From Gammaproteobacteria bacterium (GTDB taxonomy: Bacteria > Pseudomonadota > Gammaproteobacteria > Steroidobacterales > Woeseiaceae), in NCBI GenBank assembly GCA_029862045.1, contig JAOTYE010000002.1, forward strand, positions 1 to 64,000: a stretch of DNA of 64,000 nt, in the 5' to 3' direction. A model generated the notes under the pieces. The model was not told where the DNA came from, searched no databases, and was given only the letters and a program-made list of their open reading frames with translations. Below are positions 8,495 through 17,426 of the stretch, piece after piece (the first letter of the stretch is position 1; each line of letters starts with the position of its first letter). The position numbers and the translations under genes are program-made.

Positions 8495-9642
8495 AGAACG
8501 TTGTCTTCATCGCCTGGCACGACGTTCGCAATCAGCTACGGCAAGGCGGCACACTGGCCTGGTTGTTTGTCATGCCGCCGATCTTCTTTTACTTCATTGG
8601 CACGGTGATGTCCGGCTTCTCGGGCGGCATGGCGGGTGGTGACGCGACGCCGATCGTCATCGCAGCCAAAACGCCCGGGTTTCTCAAGGAACAGATCGAC
8701 TTGCGGCTCCGTGAGAACGAGTTCGATCCGGAGTGGCGCGCAGATGTGGTCGCCGATGCCGAAGGCAAGCTGCCACAACGTGTCTTGACGCTGACTGACG
8801 ATTTCAGCCAGCAGATAGCCGCCGGAGAGCAGGTCGACGCCAGCTTCGACACCAAAGCATCGGCGCTGTTGCGCAATTTTGAAGTAATTCGAATTCAACG
8901 CAGCCTGTATACGGCACTTGCCGATGTCGTGACAGCCGATGCACGATCCGATGCGCCACTGAACGCGGCTGCGCTTGTCGAACTGAATGGTGAGACGAGA
9001 GTGTGGCAGCTCGAGGTCTCCGCGGCCGGGCAACGGCAGGTGATACCGGTGGGCTTCGAACAGGCGATTCCGGGCATTCTCGTCATGTTCACGTTGCTGG
9101 TGCTGTTAACCAGCGGTGGCAGCATGCTGGTGCTGGAGCGACTGCGGGGATTGTTGCGGCGGCTTGCTTCGGCGCCGATGACGCGAGCCGAGGTCGTCGC
9201 AGGCAAATGGGGCGCGCGCATGCTGCTCGCTGCGTTGCAGGTCGGCTTTGCTCTTCTGGTCGGCACGTTTCTTTTCAAAATGGATTGGGGCCCGGACGTG
9301 GCAATGATTGCACTCGTACTGGCGGCCTGGGCGGCCTTTTGCGCCTCGGCCGGGCTGCTGCTTGGCAGTCTCGCCAGAACAGAGGGGCAGGCTGCCGGAC
9401 TCGGCGTGCTGATCGCAAACCTGCTGGCCGCACTGGGCGGCTGCTGGTGGCCGATCGAAGTTACGCCTGAGTGGATGCAGGGACTGCAGATGTTGATGCC
9501 AACTGGCTGGACGATGGATGCCTTGCACAAGCTCATCAGTTTTCAGGCCGGTGCGGCGTCAGCGATTTCCAATGTTATTGTCTTACTCACCGGCACGCTT
9601 GTCGTTGCCGCATTAGCCGTTAACAGGTTCCGATACGAATGA
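8491..9642 (+). CDS. ABC-2 type transporter permease, second of two
   Basis: A 383-residue permease with the same layout as its neighbour: one N-terminal membrane segment (WLFVMPPIFFYFIGTVM), a periplasmic domain of about 170 residues, then five segments beginning PGILVMFTLLVLLTSGG. ERLRGLLRRLASAPM is the equivalent cytoplasmic coupling motif. The ATG at 8491 overlaps the previous stop (ATGA); the longer frame upstream is discarded. Its own stop overlaps the start of the Rieske/glutamate-synthase-like gene, which ties the exporter to that oxidoreductase at the level of translation. Confidence 0.92.
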   Translation: MKNVVFIAWHDVRNQLRQGGTLAWLFVMPPIFFYFIGTVMSGFSGGMAGGDATPIVIAAKTPGFLKEQIDLRLRENEFDPEWRADVVADAEGKLPQRVLTLTDDFSQQIAAGEQVDASFDTKASALLRNFEVIRIQRSLYTALADVVTADARSDAPLNAAALVELNGETRVWQLEVSAAGQRQVIPVGFEQAIPGILVMFTLLVLLTSGGSMLVLERLRGLLRRLASAPMTRAEVVAGKWGARMLLAALQVGFALLVGTFLFKMDWGPDVAMIALVLAAWAAFCASAGLLLGSLARTEGQAAGLGVLIANLLAALGGCWWPIEVTPEWMQGLQMLMPTGWTMDALHKLISFQAGAASAISNVIVLLTGTLVVAALAVNRFRYE

Positions 9643-11252
9643 AAAAAATTGCAATTGCTAAATGGAATGACCTCAAGGACCGCGCGCCGGCACATGCCCT
9701 TGTGGCTGACGTCGATCTCGTTATTGTGCGTTTCGATGACGAGGTGTCCGTCATGTACGGCCGCTGCGCGCACCGCGGCGCACTGATGTCCGATGGCCAT
9801 GTCGATGGCCATAATCTTATCTGCGGCGTGCACGGTTGGGACTATCGACTGGACACCGGCATCAGCGAATACAACCATAGCGAGACACTGCCGAAATTCA
9901 ATGCCTGGGTAGAAAGTGGCAGCGTTCTTGTCGATGAAGACGAAATCCGCGCGTGGTCCGGTTCGCATCCGCAACCGTACCAGCGCGATGCGTACCAGGG
10001 TGTGTACCAGGACCACACCGGAACGAGCGATGAGCCGTACGTAAAGTTCATACGCAAGCTGGCGAATGAGGGCTTGAGCAAAGTCGGCCACCATGGCCCG
10101 GCGGCGGCGATGGGCGTGTCGCGCAATGACCTGCCGAAATGGGACGACCTGCAGTTTGTTGTTGGTCAGTTGCACAAGCTGCCACTGCTTGATGAAGATC
10201 CGGTTGGCACCGACGCCGTGATCGGCGCGAACGCAGCCAGGCCGCTTACTCTCGACATCCCGTTGTTCGTCTCCGACATGAGTTTTGGTGCATTGTCCGA
10301 GGAAGCCAAAGTCGCGCTCTCCAAAGGCGCCGAGTTGGCCGGCACCGGCATCTGTTCGGGTGAGGGCGGCATGCTTCCAGAAGAACAGGAAGCTAACAGC
10401 CGTTATTTCTATGAGTTGGCGTCGGCACGCTTCGGATTTTCGTGGGACAAAGTCGAAAAGACGCAGGCGTTTCACTTCAAAGGCGGTCAGGGTGCCAAGA
10501 CCGGCACGGGCGGTCACCTGCCGGGCGAAAAGGTCAAAGGCAAGATCGCTGACGTACGCAACCTGCCCGTTGGATCGCCTGCGATTTCACCGGCGCGTTT
10601 TCCGGATTGGAGCGAGCTGAACCAGTACAGAGAATTTGCTGCCGAAGTCAGGGAGAAAACGCGCGGTATTCCTGTTGGTTTTAAGTTGTCGGCGCAACAC
10701 ATCGAGAAAGACATCGACGCGGCACTCGACATTGGCGTCGATTACATCATCCTCGATGGTCGCGGTGGTGGGACGGGCGCCGCGCCGCTGATCTTCCGTG
10801 ACAACATATCTGTACCGACGATTCCGGCGCTGGCGAGGGCGCGACGACATCTCGATGCGAGCCAGGCCGATGGCGTGACGCTGGTGATTACGGGCGGTTT
10901 GCGCCATCCCGCTGATTTTGCCAAAGCGATGGCGCTGGGCGCGGATGCAATTGCGGTATCGAACGCCGCGATCCAGGCTATTGGCTGCGTCGGCATGCGT
11001 GCCTGTCACACGAACAACTGCCCGGTCGGCATTGCGACGCAGCAACAACACCTGCGTGACCGCCTGCCCGTGGACATTGCAGCCGAACGGCTGGCGAGGT
11101 TCTTCAGCGCATCGGTGGAACTGATGACGGTTCTGGCCAGGGCCGCCGGGCACCGTCACCTGCAGGATTTCAATCTTGACGACCTGACGACGTTCAAGAC
11201 CGATATGGCGCGGCTGACCGGCGTCGCCTACGGTGGCGTGAACGGACCTTGA
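9639..11252 (+). CDS. Rieske-FMN glutamate-synthase-like oxidoreductase fusion
   Basis: A 537-residue cytoplasmic protein with two parts. Residues 1-110 are a Rieske [2Fe-2S] domain with Cys43-x-His45 and Cys62-x2-His65 (CAHRGA and CGVHGWDY). From about 150 it is the FMN-binding central/synthase part of glutamate synthase, with SDMSFGALSEEAK, KGGQGAKTGTGGHLPG and Cys450, Cys456, Cys461 in the exact C-x5-C-x4-C spacing of the 3Fe-4S cluster of GltB. The glutaminase domain is missing, so it is not a normal glutamate synthase; related stand-alone FMN domains work in methylamine and other amine pathways. The Rieske domain may replace a ferredoxin as electron donor. The start overlaps the upstream permease stop. 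Confidence 0.9.
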   Translation: MKKIAIAKWNDLKDRAPAHALVADVDLVIVRFDDEVSVMYGRCAHRGALMSDGHVDGHNLICGVHGWDYRLDTGISEYNHSETLPKFNAWVESGSVLVDEDEIRAWSGSHPQPYQRDAYQGVYQDHTGTSDEPYVKFIRKLANEGLSKVGHHGPAAAMGVSRNDLPKWDDLQFVVGQLHKLPLLDEDPVGTDAVIGANAARPLTLDIPLFVSDMSFGALSEEAKVALSKGAELAGTGICSGEGGMLPEEQEANSRYFYELASARFGFSWDKVEKTQAFHFKGGQGAKTGTGGHLPGEKVKGKIADVRNLPVGSPAISPARFPDWSELNQYREFAAEVREKTRGIPVGFKLSAQHIEKDIDAALDIGVDYIILDGRGGGTGAAPLIFRDNISVPTIPALARARRHLDASQADGVTLVITGGLRHPADFAKAMALGADAIAVSNAAIQAIGCVGMRACHTNNCPVGIATQQQHLRDRLPVDIAAERLARFFSASVELMTVLARAAGHRHLQDFNLDDLTTFKTDMARLTGVAYGGVNGP

Positions 11253-11272
11253 TACGTCACGAGGACTGACGA

Positions 11273-12733
11273 TTGCGCCGGACTACTTTTTTAGCGGGCT
11301 TTTTGTTCTTGCTGCCAGCCTTAGCGCTGTGGGCCGAGACACACGACGACTTCCACCACTTGGGCCAGATCAATAAAGCCTCGATCGTCATGCTGGCGGA
11401 GGAGGGCCTTGTGCCCGCCGACCTTGCAGCGTCAATCGCCAAAGGCATCGCGACGGTTATCGATGAGCAAGGTCACGCAGGCAGCGCACGCTCAAGCAAC
11501 TATCTCGATTTCGAAGCACGACTCCTGGAGCTATCAGGACCGCAAGCATCGCGATTGCACACAGGAAGGAGCAGGCAGGATGTTGGCTCGACGTATCGGC
11601 GCATGGCGTTGCGTGAGGCGTTGCTCGATAGCTATGACGCGCTGCTTGCTGCCCGGTTAGCGCTGCTCGACCTGGCCGCACGACATGTCGACACGATCAT
11701 TCCGGCCTACACTCACGGCGTGCAGGCGCAGCCGACAACGTTGGCGCACTACCTGCTCGCGTTCTCTGCAGCTTTCGAGCGCGATGCCGAGCGTTTGCAG
11801 CAGGCCTACACGCGTTTGAATCGCAGTCCGCTCGGCGCTGCGGCACTCGGTACCTCGGGTTTTCCGATCAATCGCGAGCGTCTCGCCGAATTGCTCGGCT
11901 TCGACGGACTCGTCGAGAACTCCTACGACGCGAATCTCGTATCTTCGGTCGATTCGAAGATCGAATTCGCGAATGTGCTGGCCACATCGGCGATCACGAT
12001 AGGCCAGTTAATGCAAAACCTGCACACGCAGTACCACGATCCCGTGCCCTGGATCTTGCTCGAGGAAGAGCAGACGGATGTCAGCAGCATCATGCCGCAA
12101 AAGCGCAACCCGCGACCGCTGGACCAGGTGCGGCTCCTGGCAACGGGCGTAGTTGGCAGTGCGCATACGGTCACGCTCAATGCACACAACACCAACTCCG
12201 GTATGAACGATTATCGGCCCGGTACACAAGCGCTGCATACCGCGGCACAGGCGCAGGCCATGTATAAGGCTTATGTATCTGTGATGACGCACCTGATCAT
12301 CGACAAGCAGCGCGCGCTCGACGAGGTGGATATTGATTATTCGACGATGACCGAAGTCGCGGATGTATTACTGCATGAAGCCGGCGTGCCGTTCCGTATC
12401 GGCCACCATTACGCGTCGGAGCTCACGAGCTACGGGCGCGCTGAAGGCAAGCGGCCGAAAGATCTGCACGACGAAGAGTTGGTCCGAATCTATGAGGAAT
12501 CGACTGGGCAGGACCTGCCGCTGGACGTCGGCGTGATCAGGCAGGCGATGGATCCGGCCGCAATGGTCGAGGGACGCAGCGGCCTCGGCGGCCCGCAAGC
12601 TGAAGAAGTGTTGCGCATGCTGGCCGGTCATAATCTGTCGCTCGAAGCAGGTTTTGAATGGCTTAACGCGTCTCACGAGCGCCTCGTCGACTCGGCGGCA
12701 GGGTTGGAGCGTAACTTCCTGCAATTAAAGTAA
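11273..12733 (+). CDS. Exported argininosuccinate-lyase-like protein
   Basis: A 486-residue member of the fumarase/aspartase superfamily closest to ArgH. HTGRSRQDV, TSGFPINRERLAELLGFDG, SSIMPQKRNP (the catalytic serine loop) and DYSTMTEVADVLLHEAGVPF are all recognisable ArgH features. ArgH cleaves argininosuccinate to arginine and fumarate in the cytoplasm. This one begins with RRTTFLAGFLFLLPALALWA, a convincing signal peptide, from a TTG start with GAGG 9 bases upstream. It lies 20 bases after the Rieske/GltB-like gene and is probably in the same operon. A periplasmic C-N lyase acting on an amino-acid conjugate is the simplest reading, with the substrate unknown. Confidence 0.85.
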   Translation: MRRTTFLAGFLFLLPALALWAETHDDFHHLGQINKASIVMLAEEGLVPADLAASIAKGIATVIDEQGHAGSARSSNYLDFEARLLELSGPQASRLHTGRSRQDVGSTYRRMALREALLDSYDALLAARLALLDLAARHVDTIIPAYTHGVQAQPTTLAHYLLAFSAAFERDAERLQQAYTRLNRSPLGAAALGTSGFPINRERLAELLGFDGLVENSYDANLVSSVDSKIEFANVLATSAITIGQLMQNLHTQYHDPVPWILLEEEQTDVSSIMPQKRNPRPLDQVRLLATGVVGSAHTVTLNAHNTNSGMNDYRPGTQALHTAAQAQAMYKAYVSVMTHLIIDKQRALDEVDIDYSTMTEVADVLLHEAGVPFRIGHHYASELTSYGRAEGKRPKDLHDEELVRIYEESTGQDLPLDVGVIRQAMDPAAMVEGRSGLGGPQAEEVLRMLAGHNLSLEAGFEWLNASHERLVDSAAGLERNFLQLK

Positions 12734-12852
12734 AATTCTGGATTGCGGCGGCCATACGCCTGTGGCAGAGTTGGGTTGTTACTGAGTTCGAAGTTAAAGT
12801 CATGAAGCCATCAGTATGAATGGCGTGACGAGCTCATTGAGGGGAGAAAACA

Positions 12853-15800
12853 ATGTTCACTGACGCACTGTTGCCGCGCGGTTTGCGGCGCGCAAGTTCA
12901 CTTCTTGTCGGCGTAATCCTGTTGCCCTTTGCTGCCAGCAATGCACTTGCGCAGGAAGTCGATGAAGCGGTCGATGAAATCACTGTCACGGGCACGCAGA
13001 TCAAGGGCGCCAAGATTTCCGATGCGCTCGCCGTTTCGGTCATGGACGCCGCCCAAATCGAGGCGCTGGGCATCAGTTCCGGCGACGAGTTGTTCGACTA
13101 CATGCCCGAGATGGGGCAGAACCTCTTTAACGAAGCGGAAAACATATCCGGTGGCGTGAACTCGGCGCGCGGCGACATCGGCGCCTTCAACCTGCGTAAC
13201 ATGGGTACCGGCAATACGCTGGTGCTGCTGAACGGCCGCCGCATGGTGCAGGCCGCGGGCTATCAGACTGAGGAGGTCGGCGGCAGCTTCGTGCCGGTCA
13301 ACTCGGTGAACTCCAATGCCATGCCAGTGTTCGGCATGGAACGGGTTGAGGTGCTGCGCGATGGCGCCTCGGCGATCTACGGCGCTGACGCCGTAGCCGG
13401 AGTCATCAATAGCGTACTCAAGAAGGACCTGGAGGGGCTGACCGTGAGAGCGCGCCTGGATGAATATGACCACGTTTCCCGTGGCGACCAGCGCGTCAAC
13501 GTGGAATGGGGAAAGTTTTTCAACGGGGGCCGGACCAATGTCGGCGTGTTCTTCGATTTCTACAAGCGCGACCGGGTCAATTCTCAGGACGAAGCCAAGT
13601 GGGGGCAGGCAGACTGGGCGCTTCAACACCTGATCGGAACCCCATGGGAGGGCGACACGGGCTTCGTCAACGACAGCGCGAATTCACTGTATGGCCAATT
13701 CGATTTCCGCAGCAGCGTTAGTGGCGATTCCCATGGCGTCTTGACCGACAGCGCGGGTGAATTCGAGACCTACCCGATCGACAGCACGGAATGCGATGCG
13801 GCCGACGCCTGGGTCATCAACGAGGTGATGTGTGCCGCCCCTGACCCTGGCACGCGGCCCGACGGCCGGTACAACCTGAACAACAACCGCGACCTTGTGT
13901 CCGAACTGGAACGCTACAACCTGTTCCTGTACATCAACCACGAGATGGCGAGCGGCGTCGAGGCCTTCACCGAACTGTCCTGGTACGAGGCCGACTCCAA
14001 CCTGTTGCGGCACTCGTCGCTGGCCAGCTCGGGCCAGGCCGATCTGCAGCTGGGCCCGGCCAATTACTACAACCCGTTCGGGCCTCTCGGGTCACCAAGT
14101 CGCCTGCGTGATGAAAATGGGGACGAACTTCCATTTTATGCAGACGTGGCCGACGAAGGTGAGCGCCTCGAGATCGACAATTACCGCTGGGCCGAAGTCC
14201 CACGCATTATCGACGTGGACAATAACACCTGGCGTTTCCTGCAGGGCTTTCGCGGCACCATGGGCGACTGGGACTGGGAGACCGCTTTGACCTGGTCTGA
14301 GGCCGAACGCAACGATGTGACGCATAACCGGGTTTCCAACAGCCTGATGCAGGCAGCCCTGGACGACCCGACTCCGGCTGCCTACAACCCGTTCAGCGCG
14401 GGCATCGATTCGAACCTGGAACAGGCGCTGATAGACGTCTACCGCAAGAACGAGACCGATCTCAAGATGATCGACTTCAAGCTGACCAATGCCGAGCTGT
14501 TCGAGATGCCAGCTGGTCCTGTGGGTTTCCTGGCCGGCGTCGAGTACCGCGAGGAATCCTTCGTGGACGACCGGGATCCACGCCTTGACGGCACCATCGT
14601 GTTCACGGCCTTCGAAGGCCCCACTTATCCAATCGTCGGAGACGTGGCCAATTCCAGTCCCACAGCGGACAGCCGCGGCGGGCGTGACGTCACCTCGCTG
14701 TTCACGGAATTTGCCATTCCGCTGCATGAAACCCTGGATATACAGTTGGCCGCACGTTACGAGGACCTCTCGGACGTGGGTGACACCACGGTCGGCAAGT
14801 TTGCCTTCGGCTGGCGGCCAATAGACCAGCTGCTGTTCCGCGGTTCCTGGTCCGAGGCGTTCCGGGCCCCCAACCTGATCACCGTCAACGAGGAACTTGT
14901 GGTGCGCCAGAATAACCGCGACGACCACGTCTGCCTGTACGTCGAGGACTTTACCGGAGAAAATCTGGACTGCAACTCGAGCGTGCAGCGCCGGGCCCAG
15001 GGCAGCAAGGACCTGGTGTCCGAGGAATCCACCAATACCTCGATCGGCGTCGTTTGGGACGCCACGGACAACCTGACCTTCACGCTGGATTTCTGGGAGA
15101 TCGAAAAGGACGACACGATCGGGCTGTTCGGCGAGGAAAACCACACTATCCTGGACCTTTTGTACCGCCTCCAGGCCGGCACCGCGAATTGCGCCGGCGA
15201 GGTCTTCAACGAGGTCGTATTGCGCGAGGACCCCGATGCAGGCGATGCTCAGTTCTTCCTCGACGCCGGCGTGTGCCCGGCAGGTGAGGTCTTTGCCGTC
15301 GAAGACGTCTATGCCAACCTGGACACTCGCACCATCGGGGGCTATGACCTGGGCATTTACTACGCGAAGGACACCCGATTCGGCCAGTTCGACTTCCGGT
15401 ATGTCGGCTCCTTCTACGACAAGTACGAGCAGAAAGCGGGCGGCAACGCTGCCGTCTTGATCGAGGCGGTGGAGAGCGGCGAGCTTCCGGCCAACACTGC
15501 GGTCCAGGGGTTCGCGGACCTGCTGGGGGTTGACGGCAACGCGGACGAAAAACATAACGCCAGCCTGCGTTGGTCGAAGGACGCCTGGGGCGCGGGTGTA
15601 ACCATGAACAGGCTGGGTAGTTTCTATGACTCCTCAAATACCCTGTCCGACGGAACCCGGTACATCCTGGGATCCATGACGACATACAACGCCTATTTCG
15701 ACTACGATTTCGACCTGATCGATGCCGATTCCCGGATTCGCCTCGGCATCAACAACTTCACCGACGAGCGCGCGCCGTTGGCTGACAAGTCGTTCAATTA

Positions 15801-15864
15801 CTGGGCCGATGCGCACCGCGATCTGGGCGTCTATTACTACCTCGATCTGAGGATGGACTTCTAG
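12853..15864 (+). CDS. TonB-dependent outer-membrane receptor
   Basis: A 1003-residue receptor that imports a scarce substrate across the outer membrane using TonB energy. A signal peptide ends near SNALA. The plug follows with a TonB-box-like ITVTGTQIKGA at about residue 43 and the conserved LVLLNGRRM and ERVEVLRDGASAIYGADAVAGV. The 22-stranded barrel ends in LDLRMDF with a C-terminal Phe. The long, Cys-containing form with LRNMGTGNTLVLLNGRR belongs to the large group in peptide- and glycan-using marine gammaproteobacteria. The start is preceded by GGGGAGAAAACA. It appears monocistronic, closed by the hairpin at 15885. Downstream transporter and peptidase genes suggest a peptide or amino-acid derivative as substrate, but this is inference. 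Confidence 0.95.
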   Translation: MFTDALLPRGLRRASSLLVGVILLPFAASNALAQEVDEAVDEITVTGTQIKGAKISDALAVSVMDAAQIEALGISSGDELFDYMPEMGQNLFNEAENISGGVNSARGDIGAFNLRNMGTGNTLVLLNGRRMVQAAGYQTEEVGGSFVPVNSVNSNAMPVFGMERVEVLRDGASAIYGADAVAGVINSVLKKDLEGLTVRARLDEYDHVSRGDQRVNVEWGKFFNGGRTNVGVFFDFYKRDRVNSQDEAKWGQADWALQHLIGTPWEGDTGFVNDSANSLYGQFDFRSSVSGDSHGVLTDSAGEFETYPIDSTECDAADAWVINEVMCAAPDPGTRPDGRYNLNNNRDLVSELERYNLFLYINHEMASGVEAFTELSWYEADSNLLRHSSLASSGQADLQLGPANYYNPFGPLGSPSRLRDENGDELPFYADVADEGERLEIDNYRWAEVPRIIDVDNNTWRFLQGFRGTMGDWDWETALTWSEAERNDVTHNRVSNSLMQAALDDPTPAAYNPFSAGIDSNLEQALIDVYRKNETDLKMIDFKLTNAELFEMPAGPVGFLAGVEYREESFVDDRDPRLDGTIVFTAFEGPTYPIVGDVANSSPTADSRGGRDVTSLFTEFAIPLHETLDIQLAARYEDLSDVGDTTVGKFAFGWRPIDQLLFRGSWSEAFRAPNLITVNEELVVRQNNRDDHVCLYVEDFTGENLDCNSSVQRRAQGSKDLVSEESTNTSIGVVWDATDNLTFTLDFWEIEKDDTIGLFGEENHTILDLLYRLQAGTANCAGEVFNEVVLREDPDAGDAQFFLDAGVCPAGEVFAVEDVYANLDTRTIGGYDLGIYYAKDTRFGQFDFRYVGSFYDKYEQKAGGNAAVLIEAVESGELPANTAVQGFADLLGVDGNADEKHNASLRWSKDAWGAGVTMNRLGSFYDSSNTLSDGTRYILGSMTTYNAYFDYDFDLIDADSRIRLGINNFTDERAPLADKSFNYWADAHRDLGVYYYLDLRMDF

Positions 15865-15884
15865 GAGCGATCACTAAAACAAGA

Positions 15885-15907
15885 GGGGAGCTTCGGCTCC
15901 CCTTTTT
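15885..15907 (+). terminator. Rho-independent terminator of the TonB receptor gene
   Basis: A perfect 7-bp GC-rich stem, GGGGAGC/GCTCCCC, with a TTCG tetraloop is followed by TTTTT. It sits 21 bases after the receptor stop. Confidence 0.92.
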
Positions 15908-15935
15908 ATCGGCCGCGGATAACGATCGCCGTCAG

Positions 15936-17426
15936 ATGACTACTACGCACGAGCCTGCAGAACTCCCGGTCGCCCGGCCGCCCGAGACCTACCAGCTGGT
16001 TGGGCGTGTCCTCGGTCCTGCCGTGTTCGCGCTGATGCTCGTCACCGAGCAGTGGCAGGACACCATGAGTCCCGAGGCATGGCGGGCAGCTGCCGTGGGC
16101 CTGTGGATGGCGATCTGGTGGGCGACCGAGGCCATTCCGGTACCGGTCACCGCTTTTCTGCCGATCGTCATCTTCGATCCGCTCGGCATCGCGACGATCC
16201 GGGATGCGGCAGCGCCCTATGCGAACCCGATCATCTACCTGTTCCTGGGCGGCTTCATGATGGCGCTGGCGCTCGAGCGCTGGGATCTGCATCGGCGCAT
16301 TGCGCTCGCGATTCTCGATCGCACCGGAACCGACGGGCGGCGGCTGATTGGCGGATTCATGTTCGTCTGTGCTGGCTTGAGCATGTGGATGACGAACACA
16401 TCGACCACGATGATGTTGTTGCCGATCGTGCTGTCAGTGATTGCAGTGGTTCGCGACAATGTACCCGACCTGTCGGACAAGAGTCGCAGCGATTTTCAGA
16501 TCGCAATGCTGCTTGGCCTCGCGTATTCAGCAAGCATCGGCGGACTCGCAACGTTAGTCGGTACGCCGCCGAACGCGCTGTTGATCGGCTTCCTGGCCGA
16601 GAACTACAACATTGAAATCAGTTTCGCACGCTGGATGACGGTGGGAATACCGGTGACGATCGTGATGCTGCCGATCGCCTGGCTCGTGCTAACGCGATTC
16701 CTGTATCCGGTGAACATCCCGGCCAGCGATGCAGTCAACGATCATCTGCACGAACTTCGCGAAGAACTCGGGCCAATGACGACAGCGGAAAAACGTGTCG
16801 CTATCATCTTCGCTGCCGTTGTTTTTTCCTGGATGCTGCGACGGCCGCTCACCGAATTGACAGGCCTGACGGGTATATCGGATCCCGGTATCGTTATGAC
16901 GGCCGCGGTCTTACTGTTCCTGTTGCCAAGCGATGACGCAAGGCAGTCACGTCTCATGACCTGGGAAGACGCTGTGCGTCTGCCGTGGGGTGTGCTGATC
17001 CTGTTCGGTGGAGGCCTGAGCCTGGCTGCCGCTGTTTCGAATACCGGCCTCGCATTGTGGCTCGGTGAAAGCCTGGCGCCGTTGAATGCCTTTGGCCTTG
17101 CTGCACTGGTTGTCGCCGCAGTTACGCTCGTGATTTTCCTGACTGAATTGACGAGCAACCTGGCGACGACGGCGACGCTGCTACCGGTAATGGGTGCAAT
17201 CGCGCTGCAAGCCGGCTTGCCACCGCTCATTCTCACGGTACCCATCACGATCGCCGCGAGTTGTGCATTCATGCTGCCCGTTGCGACACCGCCGAACGCG
17301 ATCGTGTTCGCAACGGGGCGCATAACGATTCCGCAGATGGTCCGTGCCGGTATCGTCCTGAACCTGCTAGGTATCGTCATGGTCACCATCATTGCGCTGT
17401 ACGTCGCACCCAATGCGTTGGTCTAG
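15936..17426 (+). CDS. DASS/SLC13-family sodium:anion symporter
   Basis: A 496-residue inner-membrane carrier with about 11-12 membrane segments. Both SNT signatures of the divalent-anion:sodium symporter family are present: MWMTNTSTTMMLLPI near residue 150 and LTSNLATTATLLPV near 408. Each is followed by a TPPNA motif (GTPPNALLI, ATPPNAIVF). Family members take up dicarboxylates, sulfate or citrate with sodium. The gene is followed, with a 14-base overlap, by an amidohydrolase whose products would be N-acyl or carboxylate fragments, so a carboxylate substrate is more likely than sulfate. It starts 29 bases after the receptor terminator. Confidence 0.92.
   Translation: MTTTHEPAELPVARPPETYQLVGRVLGPAVFALMLVTEQWQDTMSPEAWRAAAVGLWMAIWWATEAIPVPVTAFLPIVIFDPLGIATIRDAAAPYANPIIYLFLGGFMMALALERWDLHRRIALAILDRTGTDGRRLIGGFMFVCAGLSMWMTNTSTTMMLLPIVLSVIAVVRDNVPDLSDKSRSDFQIAMLLGLAYSASIGGLATLVGTPPNALLIGFLAENYNIEISFARWMTVGIPVTIVMLPIAWLVLTRFLYPVNIPASDAVNDHLHELREELGPMTTAEKRVAIIFAAVVFSWMLRRPLTELTGLTGISDPGIVMTAAVLLFLLPSDDARQSRLMTWEDAVRLPWGVLILFGGGLSLAAAVSNTGLALWLGESLAPLNAFGLAALVVAAVTLVIFLTELTSNLATTATLLPVMGAIALQAGLPPLILTVPITIAASCAFMLPVATPPNAIVFATGRITIPQMVRAGIVLNLLGIVMVTIIALYVAPNALV

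Noticed and set aside
9543-10517. 324-codon frame on the minus strand
   Set aside because: Antisense to the end of the permease and the Rieske/GltB-like gene; composition is that of a shadow frame.
12898-13629. 243-codon leftward frame
   Set aside because: Antisense to the signal peptide and plug of the TonB receptor; no family features.
14092-15555. Long open frame (487 codons) on the minus strand
   Set aside because: Lies wholly antisense to the TonB receptor gene and has no domain pattern; a shadow of strong codon bias.
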